Shown here piece by piece: positions 1 through 6,137 of a stretch of 15,884 nucleotides of DNA. The notes under the pieces were generated by a model, which was not told the DNA's origin, did no database searches, and saw nothing but the letters and a program-made list of their open reading frames with translations. This DNA is from DATIBL01 sp035457505. Lineage in GTDB: Bacteria; Patescibacteriota; Minisyncoccia; Phycocordibacterales; UBA6899. Position 1 is the first letter of the stretch. Every line of letters begins with the position of its first letter. Both the position numbers and the translations under genes were made by a program. The stretch covers positions 1 to 15,884 of the forward strand of contig DATIBL010000098.1 of assembly GCA_035457505.1 (NCBI GenBank), given 5' to 3'.

Positions 1-156
1 GAGGATTATCTTTTTGTCGAGAAGGATGGTGTCCGGAGTATGTTTCGCGGAGGATTTTGGTCGCTCGAAGAGAAGGGGGGCATCTATGCCGTCAATGCGA
101 CGGTGCCCGGATCATTCACTGGCGTTGCTGTGGGCTTCCGCTGCGTAAAGGAATGA
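1..156 (+). CDS. SUMF1/formylglycine-enzyme-like protein, C-terminal fragment
   Basis: This is the 3' end of a gene that begins before the window. Frame 1 is open from base 1 and ends with TGA at 154-156, giving 51 residues. The fragment has an RGGFW motif near residues 16-20 and ends in GFRCVKE. SUMF1/FGE-type domains, including the catalytically inactive lectin-like forms common in bacterial surface proteins, typically have an R-G-G-S-W strand followed about 30 residues later by a terminal G-F-R-C/L. Here the spacing is right, but the usual Ser of RGGSW is Phe. Whether the protein modifies sulfatases or only uses the fold for binding cannot be told, because the body of the domain is missing. 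The next gene starts 31 bases downstream on the same strand with its own possible promoter. The TGA stop also argues against a recoded UGA. Confidence 0.62.
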   Translation, partial: EDYLFVEKDGVRSMFRGGFWSLEEKGGIYAVNATVPGSFTGVAVGFRCVKE

Positions 157-175
157 ATCCTTTCTGAAAGTTCGC

Positions 176-187
176 TATACTGACGCC
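176..187 (+). promoter_or_regulatory. Candidate -10 element (TATACT), leaderless start
   Basis: TATACT at 176-181 matches the TATAAT consensus at five of six positions and ends six bases before the ATG at 188. The -35 region (about 152-159) is a poor match. If the element is used, transcription would begin at or next to the A of the ATG, so the mRNA would have almost no leader. No Shine-Dalgarno sequence precedes the ATG, which fits a leaderless transcript. Confidence 0.45.
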
Positions 188-1888
188 ATGCTCCGCATTG
201 CGCTGCTTTTCTTCTTGGCGAGTGTTTTTGTGCCGCATACGGCCTTTGCGGGAACGCTCTCGTTCGTGAGCGATAGGATCTCCGTCGCATCGCCAGGAAC
301 AACGACCGCAACGCACGAGATTCAGTTCACTGTCCCGTCGCTGCTCCCGCTTGGAAGTGCGATCGTCGTGCGCTTTGAGCAAAATGGCGCGTCGTTTATG
401 TTTCCCTCCGGACTCGATTTTGCAGACGTCGACCTCTCGATCGCTTCGACGAGCGGCCCGATCAATCGATCCCTCGCCGCCGTCGCATCACCTGTTGCTG
501 ACGGCGTTGCGATGGCGTCGGGAACAAGTCCCTCTGTCCGGATCACGCTTGGCGATGCGCCCTCCGGTGCGATTCCTGCGACGGCAACAGCCACAATCCG
601 TATCGGAACGAATGCGACGTTCGGCACGACGGGTGACACGAATATCACGAATCCGACCGCGACCACCTCGTATCGCATTCGCATCGAAACGCGCGATTCT
701 TCCGATGCGCTGATCGATTCAGGGACGGCGATGATCGCGATTGTTGATGAGGTGGGGATGGGGCCGCTTGATACGCGCGATCTTACGGAGGCAGTGATCT
801 CGAATGGATTACCGAATGGCCTTCTTGCACCGAACATTTCCGCGCTGCAGATGTCGTTTCAAACAGACAAGCTTGCGGTCTGTCGGTATTCGACGGTAGC
901 AGGGACGGCATATGCCGCAATGACAGGCACGACGACCTCGTCAAATTTTGGACAGCTGCACCACACGATCGTAACTGGGCTCACCAACGGCGCACAGCGT
1001 ACCTACTACATCCGCTGTCTCAACAACAGCGGGATCGAAAACACCGCAGATTACGTGATCTCCTTCGAAATCGGCATTGTTCCGCAACCGGGGGTGCAGG
1101 CAACGCCGCCTGCGCCGTCCGGCGTGTCTGGCGGAGGCGGGGGAGGAGGCGGACTCTATCTGACCTCCGGCGACGTGACGCTCGACGGATTCGGTCCGCC
1201 TGGTGCGAAACTCGTGGTCCTGAAGGATGGTTTGCATGAAAAGGATTCGACCGTCGCAACAAATGGCGGTATCAACGAACAGTTTCTCGGACTCCAGCGC
1301 GGAACATATACGTGGGGCGTCTACGCGGTTGATCCGAAGGGACGACGAACCTCGACGTTTAATTCGGTGATCTATCTCATTGCCGGATCGAACAACATCA
1401 TCGCGCCGATCCACCTTTCTCCTACTATCGGCGCCCCAACGGAAGCGCTTGATGTCGGTGCGAGCTTTGATGTTGAAGGATATGCCATTCCAAACACACC
1501 GATCCAGGTCATCATGAATCGGTACAACGAAGCGCTCTCGAGTGCGATCGTGTATGCCTCGACGAGCGCGAACGGAGCCGGGTACTGGAAGGCGCGGATT
1601 TCCGGCACAGGGCTCACACGCGGCACCTATGAGGTGAAGGCGAAATCGCTGCTCTCAACAAAGGAGGAAAGTTTGCTTTCGCCGACCGCATATGTCGGGA
1701 TCGGGGAAGACGCTGCACCGAATTTCTGCGTTCGTTCGGACTTCAATGGCGATGGAAAGGTGAATCTGATCGACTTTTCGATCCTGCTCTTCAACTGGCG
1801 CACGACAGACTCGACGACCGATGTGAATCAAGATGGTACCGTGAACCTGACAGATTTTTCGATCATGCTGTCATGCTGGGGCGGGTAA
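188..1888 (+). CDS. Secreted Ig-like multidomain protein with C-terminal type I dockerin
   Basis: The product is a 566-residue exported protein. Residues 1-21 form a signal peptide ending in TAFA before a Gly. Two beta-rich regions follow (about 22-200 and 215-300, the second Fn3-like), then a Pro-rich linker with a run of eight glycines near 315-322. Two more Ig-like regions span about 324-405 and 405-507. The C-terminus is a clear dockerin: calcium loops at D518-D529 (DFNGDGKVNLID) and D545-D556 (DVNQDGTVNLTD), each followed by a FSI-helix. C514 and C563 flank the pair and could form a clasping disulfide. Dockerins bind cohesins in a calcium-dependent way, and a cohesin protein lies at 3920-5386, so a local partner is plausible. 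No enzyme domain is visible, so the role is probably structural or adhesive. The ATG at 188 is chosen because it gives a complete signal peptide. There is no upstream SD. Confidence 0.9.
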   Translation: MLRIALLFFLASVFVPHTAFAGTLSFVSDRISVASPGTTTATHEIQFTVPSLLPLGSAIVVRFEQNGASFMFPSGLDFADVDLSIASTSGPINRSLAAVASPVADGVAMASGTSPSVRITLGDAPSGAIPATATATIRIGTNATFGTTGDTNITNPTATTSYRIRIETRDSSDALIDSGTAMIAIVDEVGMGPLDTRDLTEAVISNGLPNGLLAPNISALQMSFQTDKLAVCRYSTVAGTAYAAMTGTTTSSNFGQLHHTIVTGLTNGAQRTYYIRCLNNSGIENTADYVISFEIGIVPQPGVQATPPAPSGVSGGGGGGGGLYLTSGDVTLDGFGPPGAKLVVLKDGLHEKDSTVATNGGINEQFLGLQRGTYTWGVYAVDPKGRRTSTFNSVIYLIAGSNNIIAPIHLSPTIGAPTEALDVGASFDVEGYAIPNTPIQVIMNRYNEALSSAIVYASTSANGAGYWKARISGTGLTRGTYEVKAKSLLSTKEESLLSPTAYVGIGEDAAPNFCVRSDFNGDGKVNLIDFSILLFNWRTTDSTTDVNQDGTVNLTDFSIMLSCWGG

Positions 1889-1894
1889 TGCAGG

Positions 1895-1922
1895 ATGACC
1901 TTCTTGTTGCTTGTCATAAAAT
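1895..1922 (+). promoter_or_regulatory. Candidate promoter of the peptidoglycan-binding gene
   Basis: ATGACC (1895-1900, four of six to TTGACA), a 16-base spacer and TAAAAT (1917-1922, five of six to TATAAT) lie in the 46-base gap before the ATG at 1935. Predicted transcription start is near 1929, which leaves a leader of only a few bases. No SD is present, matching the arrangement upstream of 188. Confidence 0.35.
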
Positions 1923-1934
1923 GTACAGATATTT

Positions 1935-3233
1935 ATGAAATTCATTCGAGGTCGCATGTTTAAATCAATACTTTGCGCCGCTTCGGTGGTCGCCGTTATC
2001 ATTTCCGCCCCGCTTGCTCTGGCCGCCACTTCGACGGGATCCGTGCTCGATTACCATACCTTCGATGAAGACTATACTCGGCCGCAGTACGTTTATCATC
2101 CGAACGAGTGGGAAGAATGGAACGCGGCGCGCGAGGCAGCTGCGCGGGAGGCTCAGCAGCCGATTGCTGGATATCCGATCGTGCCCGCACTTTCACCGGC
2201 GACTCATTCATCAAACGCGGAGCTCGTCGCGCTGATCGCGCGGCTTCAGGAGGAGATCGCACGCCTCGAGCGGCAACTTTCTGAGCTGAATGCGGAGGGC
2301 GACCGCTCGGAGGCGATTCTCGTGAGGGGTGAATCGGTGGTACTTTCTCGGACGCTCAGCCGGGGGATGTCAGGATCGGATGTTGAGGCGCTTCAGCGAT
2401 ATCTTTCTCGTGAGCAAGATGTGTATCCGGAAGGGAAGGTCACGGGGTATTTTGGAGATCTCACCGAGCGCGCGGTTGTGCGCTTTCAGGAAAAACACGG
2501 ACTCGAACCCGTTGGAGTCGTGGGGCCAAAGACGCGTGTGCTCCTCAGCGGTGAGAATGCAACTCCAGTAACTGCGACTCCATCCTTCACTGGTACGATC
2601 ACTCAGATTTCGGCGTCCACGAGCCCGGAGGTTCTCTCTAGGACATCGGTGCAATCGACGACATCTTCTGTTTACCGTATTCCAACCGGGTACTATCACG
2701 GTACGCAAACCTATGTGAGCGAGCCGACAGCCCCAGCTTCAGCTCCAACTTCAATATCTGCTTCTCTTGCTGCGACATCGACTGCATCAACGACGCCTGT
2801 TGTTGTGCCCATTGTGCCAACGATCGTGGCTCCTCCCTCAAGCTTAGCGGATATAACCGGACCGACGATTACAAGCCTCACAATCTCTCCGACTCGTACT
2901 GCGGTCGGCGGGGCGGTATCGTTCCAGGCGACAGCAGAAGATCCATCGGGAATACAAACAATTGTTTATGATATCGCGTATCCGGGAAGCGGCTACGTCC
3001 TTCGCCCGAATTGTAATTTCAACGGCGTGACAGTCGGCACATGTGGATTTGGGGAGTCGATCGACCATGGGATCCAAAATCCTAGTCTTCTTGGTGAATA
3101 CACTATCTCGATTCGCATTGTCGACATGCTCGGAAATGTTGCCGCGTATTATCCCAATGGCACGGTGACGAATGGGATTACGCCGACTCACTCCCACACC
3201 ATCCCTGTTATTACGGTCGTTGCTCCTGAGTAG
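1935..3233 (+). CDS. Exported peptidoglycan-binding protein with coiled coil and Ig-like domain
   Basis: The product is 432 residues. A basic N-terminus and hydrophobic stretch end in PLALA near residue 30, giving a signal peptide. Residues 93-122 form a Leu/Glu-rich coiled coil. Residues about 141-205 match PG_binding_1: L-S-R-G-M-S-G-S-D-V, then ALQRYL, GYFGDLTERAVVRFQ and VGVVGPKTR, the usual helix-loop pattern of this wall-binding domain. A long Thr/Ser/Pro/Ala linker (about 206-305) leads to an Ig-like C-terminal domain (about 307-432) ending near THSHT. The protein probably sits on the cell wall and displays the Ig-like domain; no hydrolase domain is seen. The gene starts 46 bases after the dockerin gene. 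The ATG at 1956 (residue 8) is an alternative start that would still leave a signal peptide. Neither start has a good SD. Confidence 0.88.
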   Translation: MKFIRGRMFKSILCAASVVAVIISAPLALAATSTGSVLDYHTFDEDYTRPQYVYHPNEWEEWNAAREAAAREAQQPIAGYPIVPALSPATHSSNAELVALIARLQEEIARLERQLSELNAEGDRSEAILVRGESVVLSRTLSRGMSGSDVEALQRYLSREQDVYPEGKVTGYFGDLTERAVVRFQEKHGLEPVGVVGPKTRVLLSGENATPVTATPSFTGTITQISASTSPEVLSRTSVQSTTSSVYRIPTGYYHGTQTYVSEPTAPASAPTSISASLAATSTASTTPVVVPIVPTIVAPPSSLADITGPTITSLTISPTRTAVGGAVSFQATAEDPSGIQTIVYDIAYPGSGYVLRPNCNFNGVTVGTCGFGESIDHGIQNPSLLGEYTISIRIVDMLGNVAAYYPNGTVTNGITPTHSHTIPVITVVAPE

Positions 3234-3264
3234 AGGTTTTGTCCCCGCGTTATGCACATCGTAC

Positions 3265-3294
3265 TCGACGCGGTGGTGCGAGCTTCGGTATAAT
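3265..3294 (+). promoter_or_regulatory. Promoter of hsp20 (TCGACG-N18-TATAAT)
   Basis: A perfect TATAAT occurs at 3289-3294, with TCGACG (3265-3270, four of six to TTGACA) 18 bases upstream. It lies in the 128-base gap after the peptidoglycan-binding gene. The expected start is near 3301, giving a leader of about 60 bases. This is the strongest sigma-70-type promoter in the window and probably serves hsp20 and the cohesin gene together. Confidence 0.6.
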
Positions 3295-3322
3295 GAATGC
3301 GATATACGACCGCATCACTCTT

Positions 3323-3358
3323 GGAGGAGGGCGTGCGATTATGAGGGGTAATATGTAA
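3323..3358 (+). promoter_or_regulatory. Strong SD followed by a five-codon minicistron in the hsp20 leader
   Basis: GGAGGAGG at 3323-3330 is the best Shine-Dalgarno sequence near hsp20, but it is 10 bases from an ATG at 3341, not the hsp20 ATG. That upstream frame reads Met-Arg-Gly-Asn-Met-TAA (3341-3358). It is in the same frame as hsp20, whose ATG lies three bases after the stop. The sequence GAGGGG inside the minicistron (3343-3348) is 13 bases from the hsp20 ATG and could be a weak SD. Ribosomes may terminate at the TAA and reinitiate at 3362. Confidence 0.5.
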
Positions 3359-3361
3359 CAC

Positions 3362-3895
3362 ATGAGTTCTTTCTTGCAAAAGCTCAAAGGCAAAGGCGTC
3401 TCGCTCGATGAGCACGAGGGCGATCATGCTGCAGCTGGGAGCGCTCCGGCGAAAACCGAGGCTCCGGCTGGCGTCATGCAGCTGCCAGTGGACGTCAAAC
3501 AAAGCGACACGGAGATCATCATCTTCGCGCAGGTTCCCGGTGTCGAAGTGCAGAACATCGACGTGTCAATCGAAGGCGACAACGATGTTATTACTATTCA
3601 GGGACAATCGCACCGTCCCGAGAGCATGCTCGGCGGCGCGGCGGCACACCCAGCTTCCGATGCCACTGGTGTGGCGATTCACACCGGACCTGCCCAGGCC
3701 GACGATCATAGTGGCTTCGCGCTCGAGGAATGCGTCTGGGGAAAATTCTTTAAGCAGATCATTCTTCCGAACGAAGTCGATGCTGCGAATGCGCAGGCAA
3801 AGGTGAAAGACGGCGTGCTTCTTCTGCGCCTCCCGCTCAAAGGCCACTCGACGAACAAAATCAGGATGCAAGTCGAAAAAATGGACGCCGCATAA
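3362..3895 (+). CDS. Hsp20/alpha-crystallin small heat-shock protein
   Basis: The product is a 177-residue cytoplasmic holdase chaperone expected to bind unfolding proteins without ATP. Residues 1-38 are a short, Ala-rich N-terminal arm. The alpha-crystallin domain spans about 40-160: it opens with QLPVDVKQSDTEIIIFAQVPG, continues through the strand DVITIQGQ, then KFFKQIILPNEVD, and ends with the family hallmark DGVLLLRLP (150-158). Between the strand ending near 85 and the one starting near 119 there are about 33 residues rich in Ala, Gly and His, clearly longer than the usual loop. The C-terminal tail has IRMQV where an I-x-I/V anchor is normally found. The start at 3362 is set by an in-frame TAA at 3356-3358. 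The gene has its own promoter and lies 24 bases before the cohesin gene, so the two are probably co-transcribed. Confidence 0.92.
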   Translation: MSSFLQKLKGKGVSLDEHEGDHAAAGSAPAKTEAPAGVMQLPVDVKQSDTEIIIFAQVPGVEVQNIDVSIEGDNDVITIQGQSHRPESMLGGAAAHPASDATGVAIHTGPAQADDHSGFALEECVWGKFFKQIILPNEVDAANAQAKVKDGVLLLRLPLKGHSTNKIRMQVEKMDAA

Positions 3896-3919
3896 CGCGT
3901 TGCTCTCCTCCTTCTCCGT

Positions 3920-5386
3920 ATGCGCATCGTCCTCCGACAGTGTGGGATGCTTCTTGCGACGGCGCTCCTCTTGGTGCCGTCCTTCGCGTTCGCCGCTGCG
4001 GAGCTCTCGTTCTCTCCCGAAAGCGGATCGTACGGCGTCGGGAAAACATTTACGGTCAATATTGTCGTCGACTCTGGCGCGGACAAATTCAACTCTGCAA
4101 ATGCGCAGATCAGTTTTGATAAGGATCTTTTGTCGGTGCAAAGCGTCTCGAAGACGAATTCTGCTTTTTCGCTATGGGCGGTAGAACCATCATCTTCAAA
4201 TGCACAAGGGACGGTCAATTTTGAGGGAGGGAACACGTCTCCGCTTTCGGGCAAGAAGACGTTGCTTAGCGTCACATTCAAGGGCCTCAAGGAGGGAAAA
4301 GCCTCTGTGCGTTTTGCGAGCGCGAGTGTGCTTGCTGCTGATGGAAAGGGGACGGACATCAGCGGAACCAAGAAAGAGGCAAGTTTTGATATTTCGGCAA
4401 GTGCAACAGAGTCCGACCCGGCACCCGCACAGCCTGTGGTACCTCCATCGAGTCTCGACGTGCCGGTTCCCGAAGCGCCGGTCATCCAATCTCCTACGCA
4501 TCCTGACGAACAAAAATGGTCGAATGCACCGAAAGCGAAATTCACCTGGGAGCTTCTTGATGACGTGACGGCGCTCCGCCTCGCGTTTGATACAAAGGAA
4601 AAGACCGTTCCCACGACAAGCTACGATCCCCCGATCCCAGATCGCGAGTTTGAGACGCTCACGAATGGAACCATGTATTTTCATCTGAGGTTTCGGAATG
4701 AAGGCGGGTGGGGTCCGACGACGCACCGCAAGATCCTCGTGGATACTGCTCCGCCGGAGCAATTCGATCTCACGGCAACCGTCGATGCATCGTCGACCGG
4801 TGTCGTTCTCCTCACCTTTGTCGCGACCGATACGCTCTCCGGGATCGACCGCTACGAGATCCTTGTGGATGGAGGAAATCCGACCAAGCTTGCGCGGGCA
4901 GACCTGAAACCGGAGGGATACAAGCTCGCGAACGTTCCTGGCGGCGAGCGTACGATCACTGTGAAGGCGTACGATAAGGCAGGGAACAGTACCGATGCAG
5001 AGGCCAAGGCGACGGTTCCAGAGGCTCCGCCGCCCGCTGCGCCAGTTGAGGAAGAGGAGGAAAAACCCCTTGATTGGGGGCTGATTCGGCAAGTCATACT
5101 TGTTGCGATCGTGGCATTTTTGATCGGATATCTTATCTATGAACGTCGGGCTTTTGCGCACGAAAAGTACCTGGCGAAGCGTGAAGCAGATGAACTGCGC
5201 GACGAAATGGCATCAGTGATCGCTGCGCTTCGTGAGGAAGTGGGTGAGCAAGTCGGATCGTTGTTCCAAAAGCCGAATCCCTCTGCGCGCGATCGCGAAG
5301 TGATGGAAAAGATCAACGAAGCCGTGGATCTTTCAGAAGAGATTTTGGCGAAGGAGGTGGAGGACGTGCGCAAGTACCTCATGTAG
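3920..5386 (+). CDS. Membrane-anchored cohesin protein with cytoplasmic coiled-coil tail
   Basis: The product is 488 residues. A signal peptide (1-25, ending FAFA) precedes a cohesin domain at about 28-159, recognised from AELSFSPESGSYGVGKTFTV, ANAQISFDKDLLSV, GTVNFEGG, LLSVTFKGL and ASVLAADGKG. A Pro-rich linker leads to two Ig-like domains (about 189-279, with HPDEQKW and WGPTTHRKILVD; and 280-368). After a Pro/Glu linker comes one membrane helix (about 388-407), then an 80-residue charged tail (408-488) predicted to be helical and coiled. The topology puts the cohesin outside and the tail in the cytoplasm. Cohesins bind dockerins, and a dockerin protein is encoded at 188-1888, so this is the likely cell-surface anchor. 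It starts 24 bases after hsp20 without an SD; a CT-rich stretch precedes the ATG. Domain calls are firm; the pairing is inferred. Confidence 0.9.
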   Translation: MRIVLRQCGMLLATALLLVPSFAFAAAELSFSPESGSYGVGKTFTVNIVVDSGADKFNSANAQISFDKDLLSVQSVSKTNSAFSLWAVEPSSSNAQGTVNFEGGNTSPLSGKKTLLSVTFKGLKEGKASVRFASASVLAADGKGTDISGTKKEASFDISASATESDPAPAQPVVPPSSLDVPVPEAPVIQSPTHPDEQKWSNAPKAKFTWELLDDVTALRLAFDTKEKTVPTTSYDPPIPDREFETLTNGTMYFHLRFRNEGGWGPTTHRKILVDTAPPEQFDLTATVDASSTGVVLLTFVATDTLSGIDRYEILVDGGNPTKLARADLKPEGYKLANVPGGERTITVKAYDKAGNSTDAEAKATVPEAPPPAAPVEEEEEKPLDWGLIRQVILVAIVAFLIGYLIYERRAFAHEKYLAKREADELRDEMASVIAALREEVGEQVGSLFQKPNPSARDREVMEKINEAVDLSEEILAKEVEDVRKYLM

Positions 5387-5413
5387 GAAGCGAACTCAAT
5401 TCCTGGAGTATTT

Positions 5414-5830
5414 CTCGACCTTCCCTCGGAAAGTCGGGTCGTCGTATGCTGCATACGTCTCTCCGGCATTTTCTCGGTCCAGGCCGTCGAACTCCTCTCA
5501 GGAATTGAGGTCGCATCCCGTTGAGTGGTGTGTCGACCCAATCCTTCAGACGATCACCCCATGCCTCGGATCTCATCGATCGCATGAGGTTCAAGGAAGT
5601 ATGTCGTCGGGATCCATCCAGGCGATCGGCTCTCGTTGTTGTCAGTTAGACATTTCCTCAGTCCAAGCCTTCGAACTCCGCGCAGGAAATACGGCTGCAT
5701 TCTGGAAAGTGTACCGCTGACGTATCTCTTGGCTTTCCTTCCGAAAGTTTGGTCGAAGTATAGGAATACATCTTCCGAACATTTCGTCAGTCCAAGTCGT
5801 CGGGGTCTATCCAGGCAATCGGCTCTTGTG
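5414..5830 (-). repeat. Cluster of four degenerate intergenic repeats
   Basis: A core of about 53 bases, recognisable by CATTTYCTCAGTCCARGCC, occurs at 5465-5517 and 5649-5701 (40 of 53 positions identical) and in a diverged form from 5778 to about 5825. A fourth partial copy (5602-5635) shares GTCGTCGGG, ATCCAGGC and ATCGGCTCT with the third. The left flanks of copies one and three also match (5414-5466 and 5727-5779), including a small stem of the CTTTC/GAAAG type. Copies two and three are exactly 129 bases apart. On the minus strand the first two copies read FLRGVRRPGPRKC and FLRGVRRLGLRKC. They may be relics of a repeated minus-strand coding sequence or a structured-RNA or mobile repeat. 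No CRISPR-like exact repetition is present. Confidence 0.7.
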
Positions 5831-5945
5831 CCAAAGTGCCCGCGTTTCCTCCCATAGATGCAAATTGTTTGCGTTTGAAATGTTGGGGTAGGACAGATTT
5901 CTTTGGGGAAGGATGCAATTTCCCTCGAATTTTGCGTGGTTCTGC

Positions 5946-5967
5946 TGTGCGTGCGTGCGTGTGTGCG
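5946..5967. repeat. Alternating purine-pyrimidine (GTGC/GT) tract
   Basis: Twenty-two bases strictly alternate T/C with G, mainly as GTGC units followed by GT units. Such tracts are slippage-prone and can adopt Z-DNA. It lies about 190 bases before the giant gene, inside the non-coding gap. Confidence 0.6.
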
Positions 5968-5974
5968 GAGAACG

Positions 5975-6001
5975 TGTGGACAACTTTTTGTGCTGTCCAT
6001 A
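5975..6001. other. Inverted repeat TGTGGACA/TGTCCATA
   Basis: The arms at 5975-5982 and 5994-6001 pair over eight positions, six of them (TGGACA/TGTCCA) perfect, with one G-T wobble and an 11-base loop. It could be an operator or a weak hairpin about 70 bases upstream of the giant gene's -10 element. The left arm resembles a DnaA box with one mismatch, but it stands alone. Confidence 0.35.
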
Positions 6002-6043
6002 AACGTTGCCGTTGAGCCCTCGTTTTCCGTGAAATTTCTTAGG

Positions 6044-6049
6044 ATTATA
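6044..6049 (-). promoter_or_regulatory. Possible minus-strand -10 (TATAAT)
   Basis: A perfect TATAAT on the minus strand would send transcription leftward, through the repeat cluster. No good -35 hexamer and no extended TGn is present at the expected positions. It is listed only because the repeats show a minus-strand coding signature. Confidence 0.2.
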
Positions 6050-6070
6050 GCCGTTTTTTGAGCATTTTCC

Positions 6071-6079
6071 TGGTAAAAT
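6071..6079 (+). promoter_or_regulatory. Extended -10 promoter of the giant gene (TGGTAAAAT)
   Basis: TAAAAT (6074-6079) is five of six to TATAAT and is preceded by TGG, an extended -10 motif that can work without a good -35. The -35 region (about 6051-6058) is a T-rich poor match. The predicted start is near 6086, giving a leader of about 52 bases that begins with a hairpin. Confidence 0.45.
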
Positions 6080-6089
6080 ATTGAGGTGT

Positions 6090-6114
6090 CCAGCCTGCCG
6101 AAAAGGTAGGGTGG
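6090..6114 (+). promoter_or_regulatory. Hairpin at the 5' end of the giant gene's leader
   Basis: CCA/TGG (6090-6092 with 6112-6114) and CCTGCC/GGTAGG (6094-6099 with 6105-6110, one G-U) form a nine-pair stem with one G-G mismatch and a GAAAA loop. No T-run follows, so it is not an intrinsic terminator. It lies just after the predicted transcription start and leaves the SD at 6128 free, so an mRNA-stabilising role is possible. Confidence 0.45.
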
Positions 6115-6127
6115 CATCGTTTCGCAT

Positions 6128-6132
6128 GGAGG
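6128..6132 (+). promoter_or_regulatory. Shine-Dalgarno GGAGG that decides the giant gene start
   Basis: GGAGG lies five bases before the ATG at 6138, an ideal distance. The in-frame ATG at 6126 overlaps this GGAGG and has no SD of its own, so 6138 is chosen as the start. Confidence 0.75.
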
Positions 6133-6137
6133 ACCTC

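Larger units (their letters stand above)
5387..6137. other. 751-bp gap without a convincing protein gene
   Basis: No reading frame here has a recognisable domain together with a start and SD. The first half (5414-5830) carries degenerate repeats. Bases 5830-5945 show nothing clear beyond a weak GGGAA/TTCCC inverted repeat (5906-5924). Bases 5946-6001 hold an alternating purine-pyrimidine tract and an inverted repeat. The last 70 bases are the promoter and leader of the giant gene. No intrinsic terminator with a T-run was found after the cohesin gene. A 187-codon minus-strand frame (6117-5554) covers most of the gap, but its upstream half looks random. Confidence 0.7.

Noticed and set aside
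154..156. UGA recoded as Gly (genetic code 25)
   Set aside because: Reading through TGA adds only eight codons before a second TGA and then runs out of frame into the next gene, while the protein already ends at the family's usual C-terminus.
3258..3290. CIRCE/HrcA operator before hsp20
   Set aside because: Only CTCG/CGAG arms match in this stretch. The CIRCE half-site TTAGCACTC and nine-base spacing are absent.
5416..5436. Intrinsic terminator after the cohesin gene
   Set aside because: A CGAC-TTCC/GGAA-GTCG stem with one mismatch forms, but no T-run follows, and the same sequence is part of the repeat unit.
5414..5830. CRISPR array
   Set aside because: The repeats differ at about a quarter of positions and are unevenly spaced (120, 64 and 129 bases), and no cas gene is present.
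5975..5985. DnaA box and a replication origin
   Set aside because: TGTGGACAA is one mismatch from the box but stands alone, with no dnaA/dnaN gene and no AT-rich cluster of boxes.
5554..6117. A 187-codon minus-strand frame in the gap
   Set aside because: Only the part over the repeats shows any pattern. The rest is compositionally random, has no SD, and the frame does not include repeat copy one. Treated as a repeat feature, not a gene.
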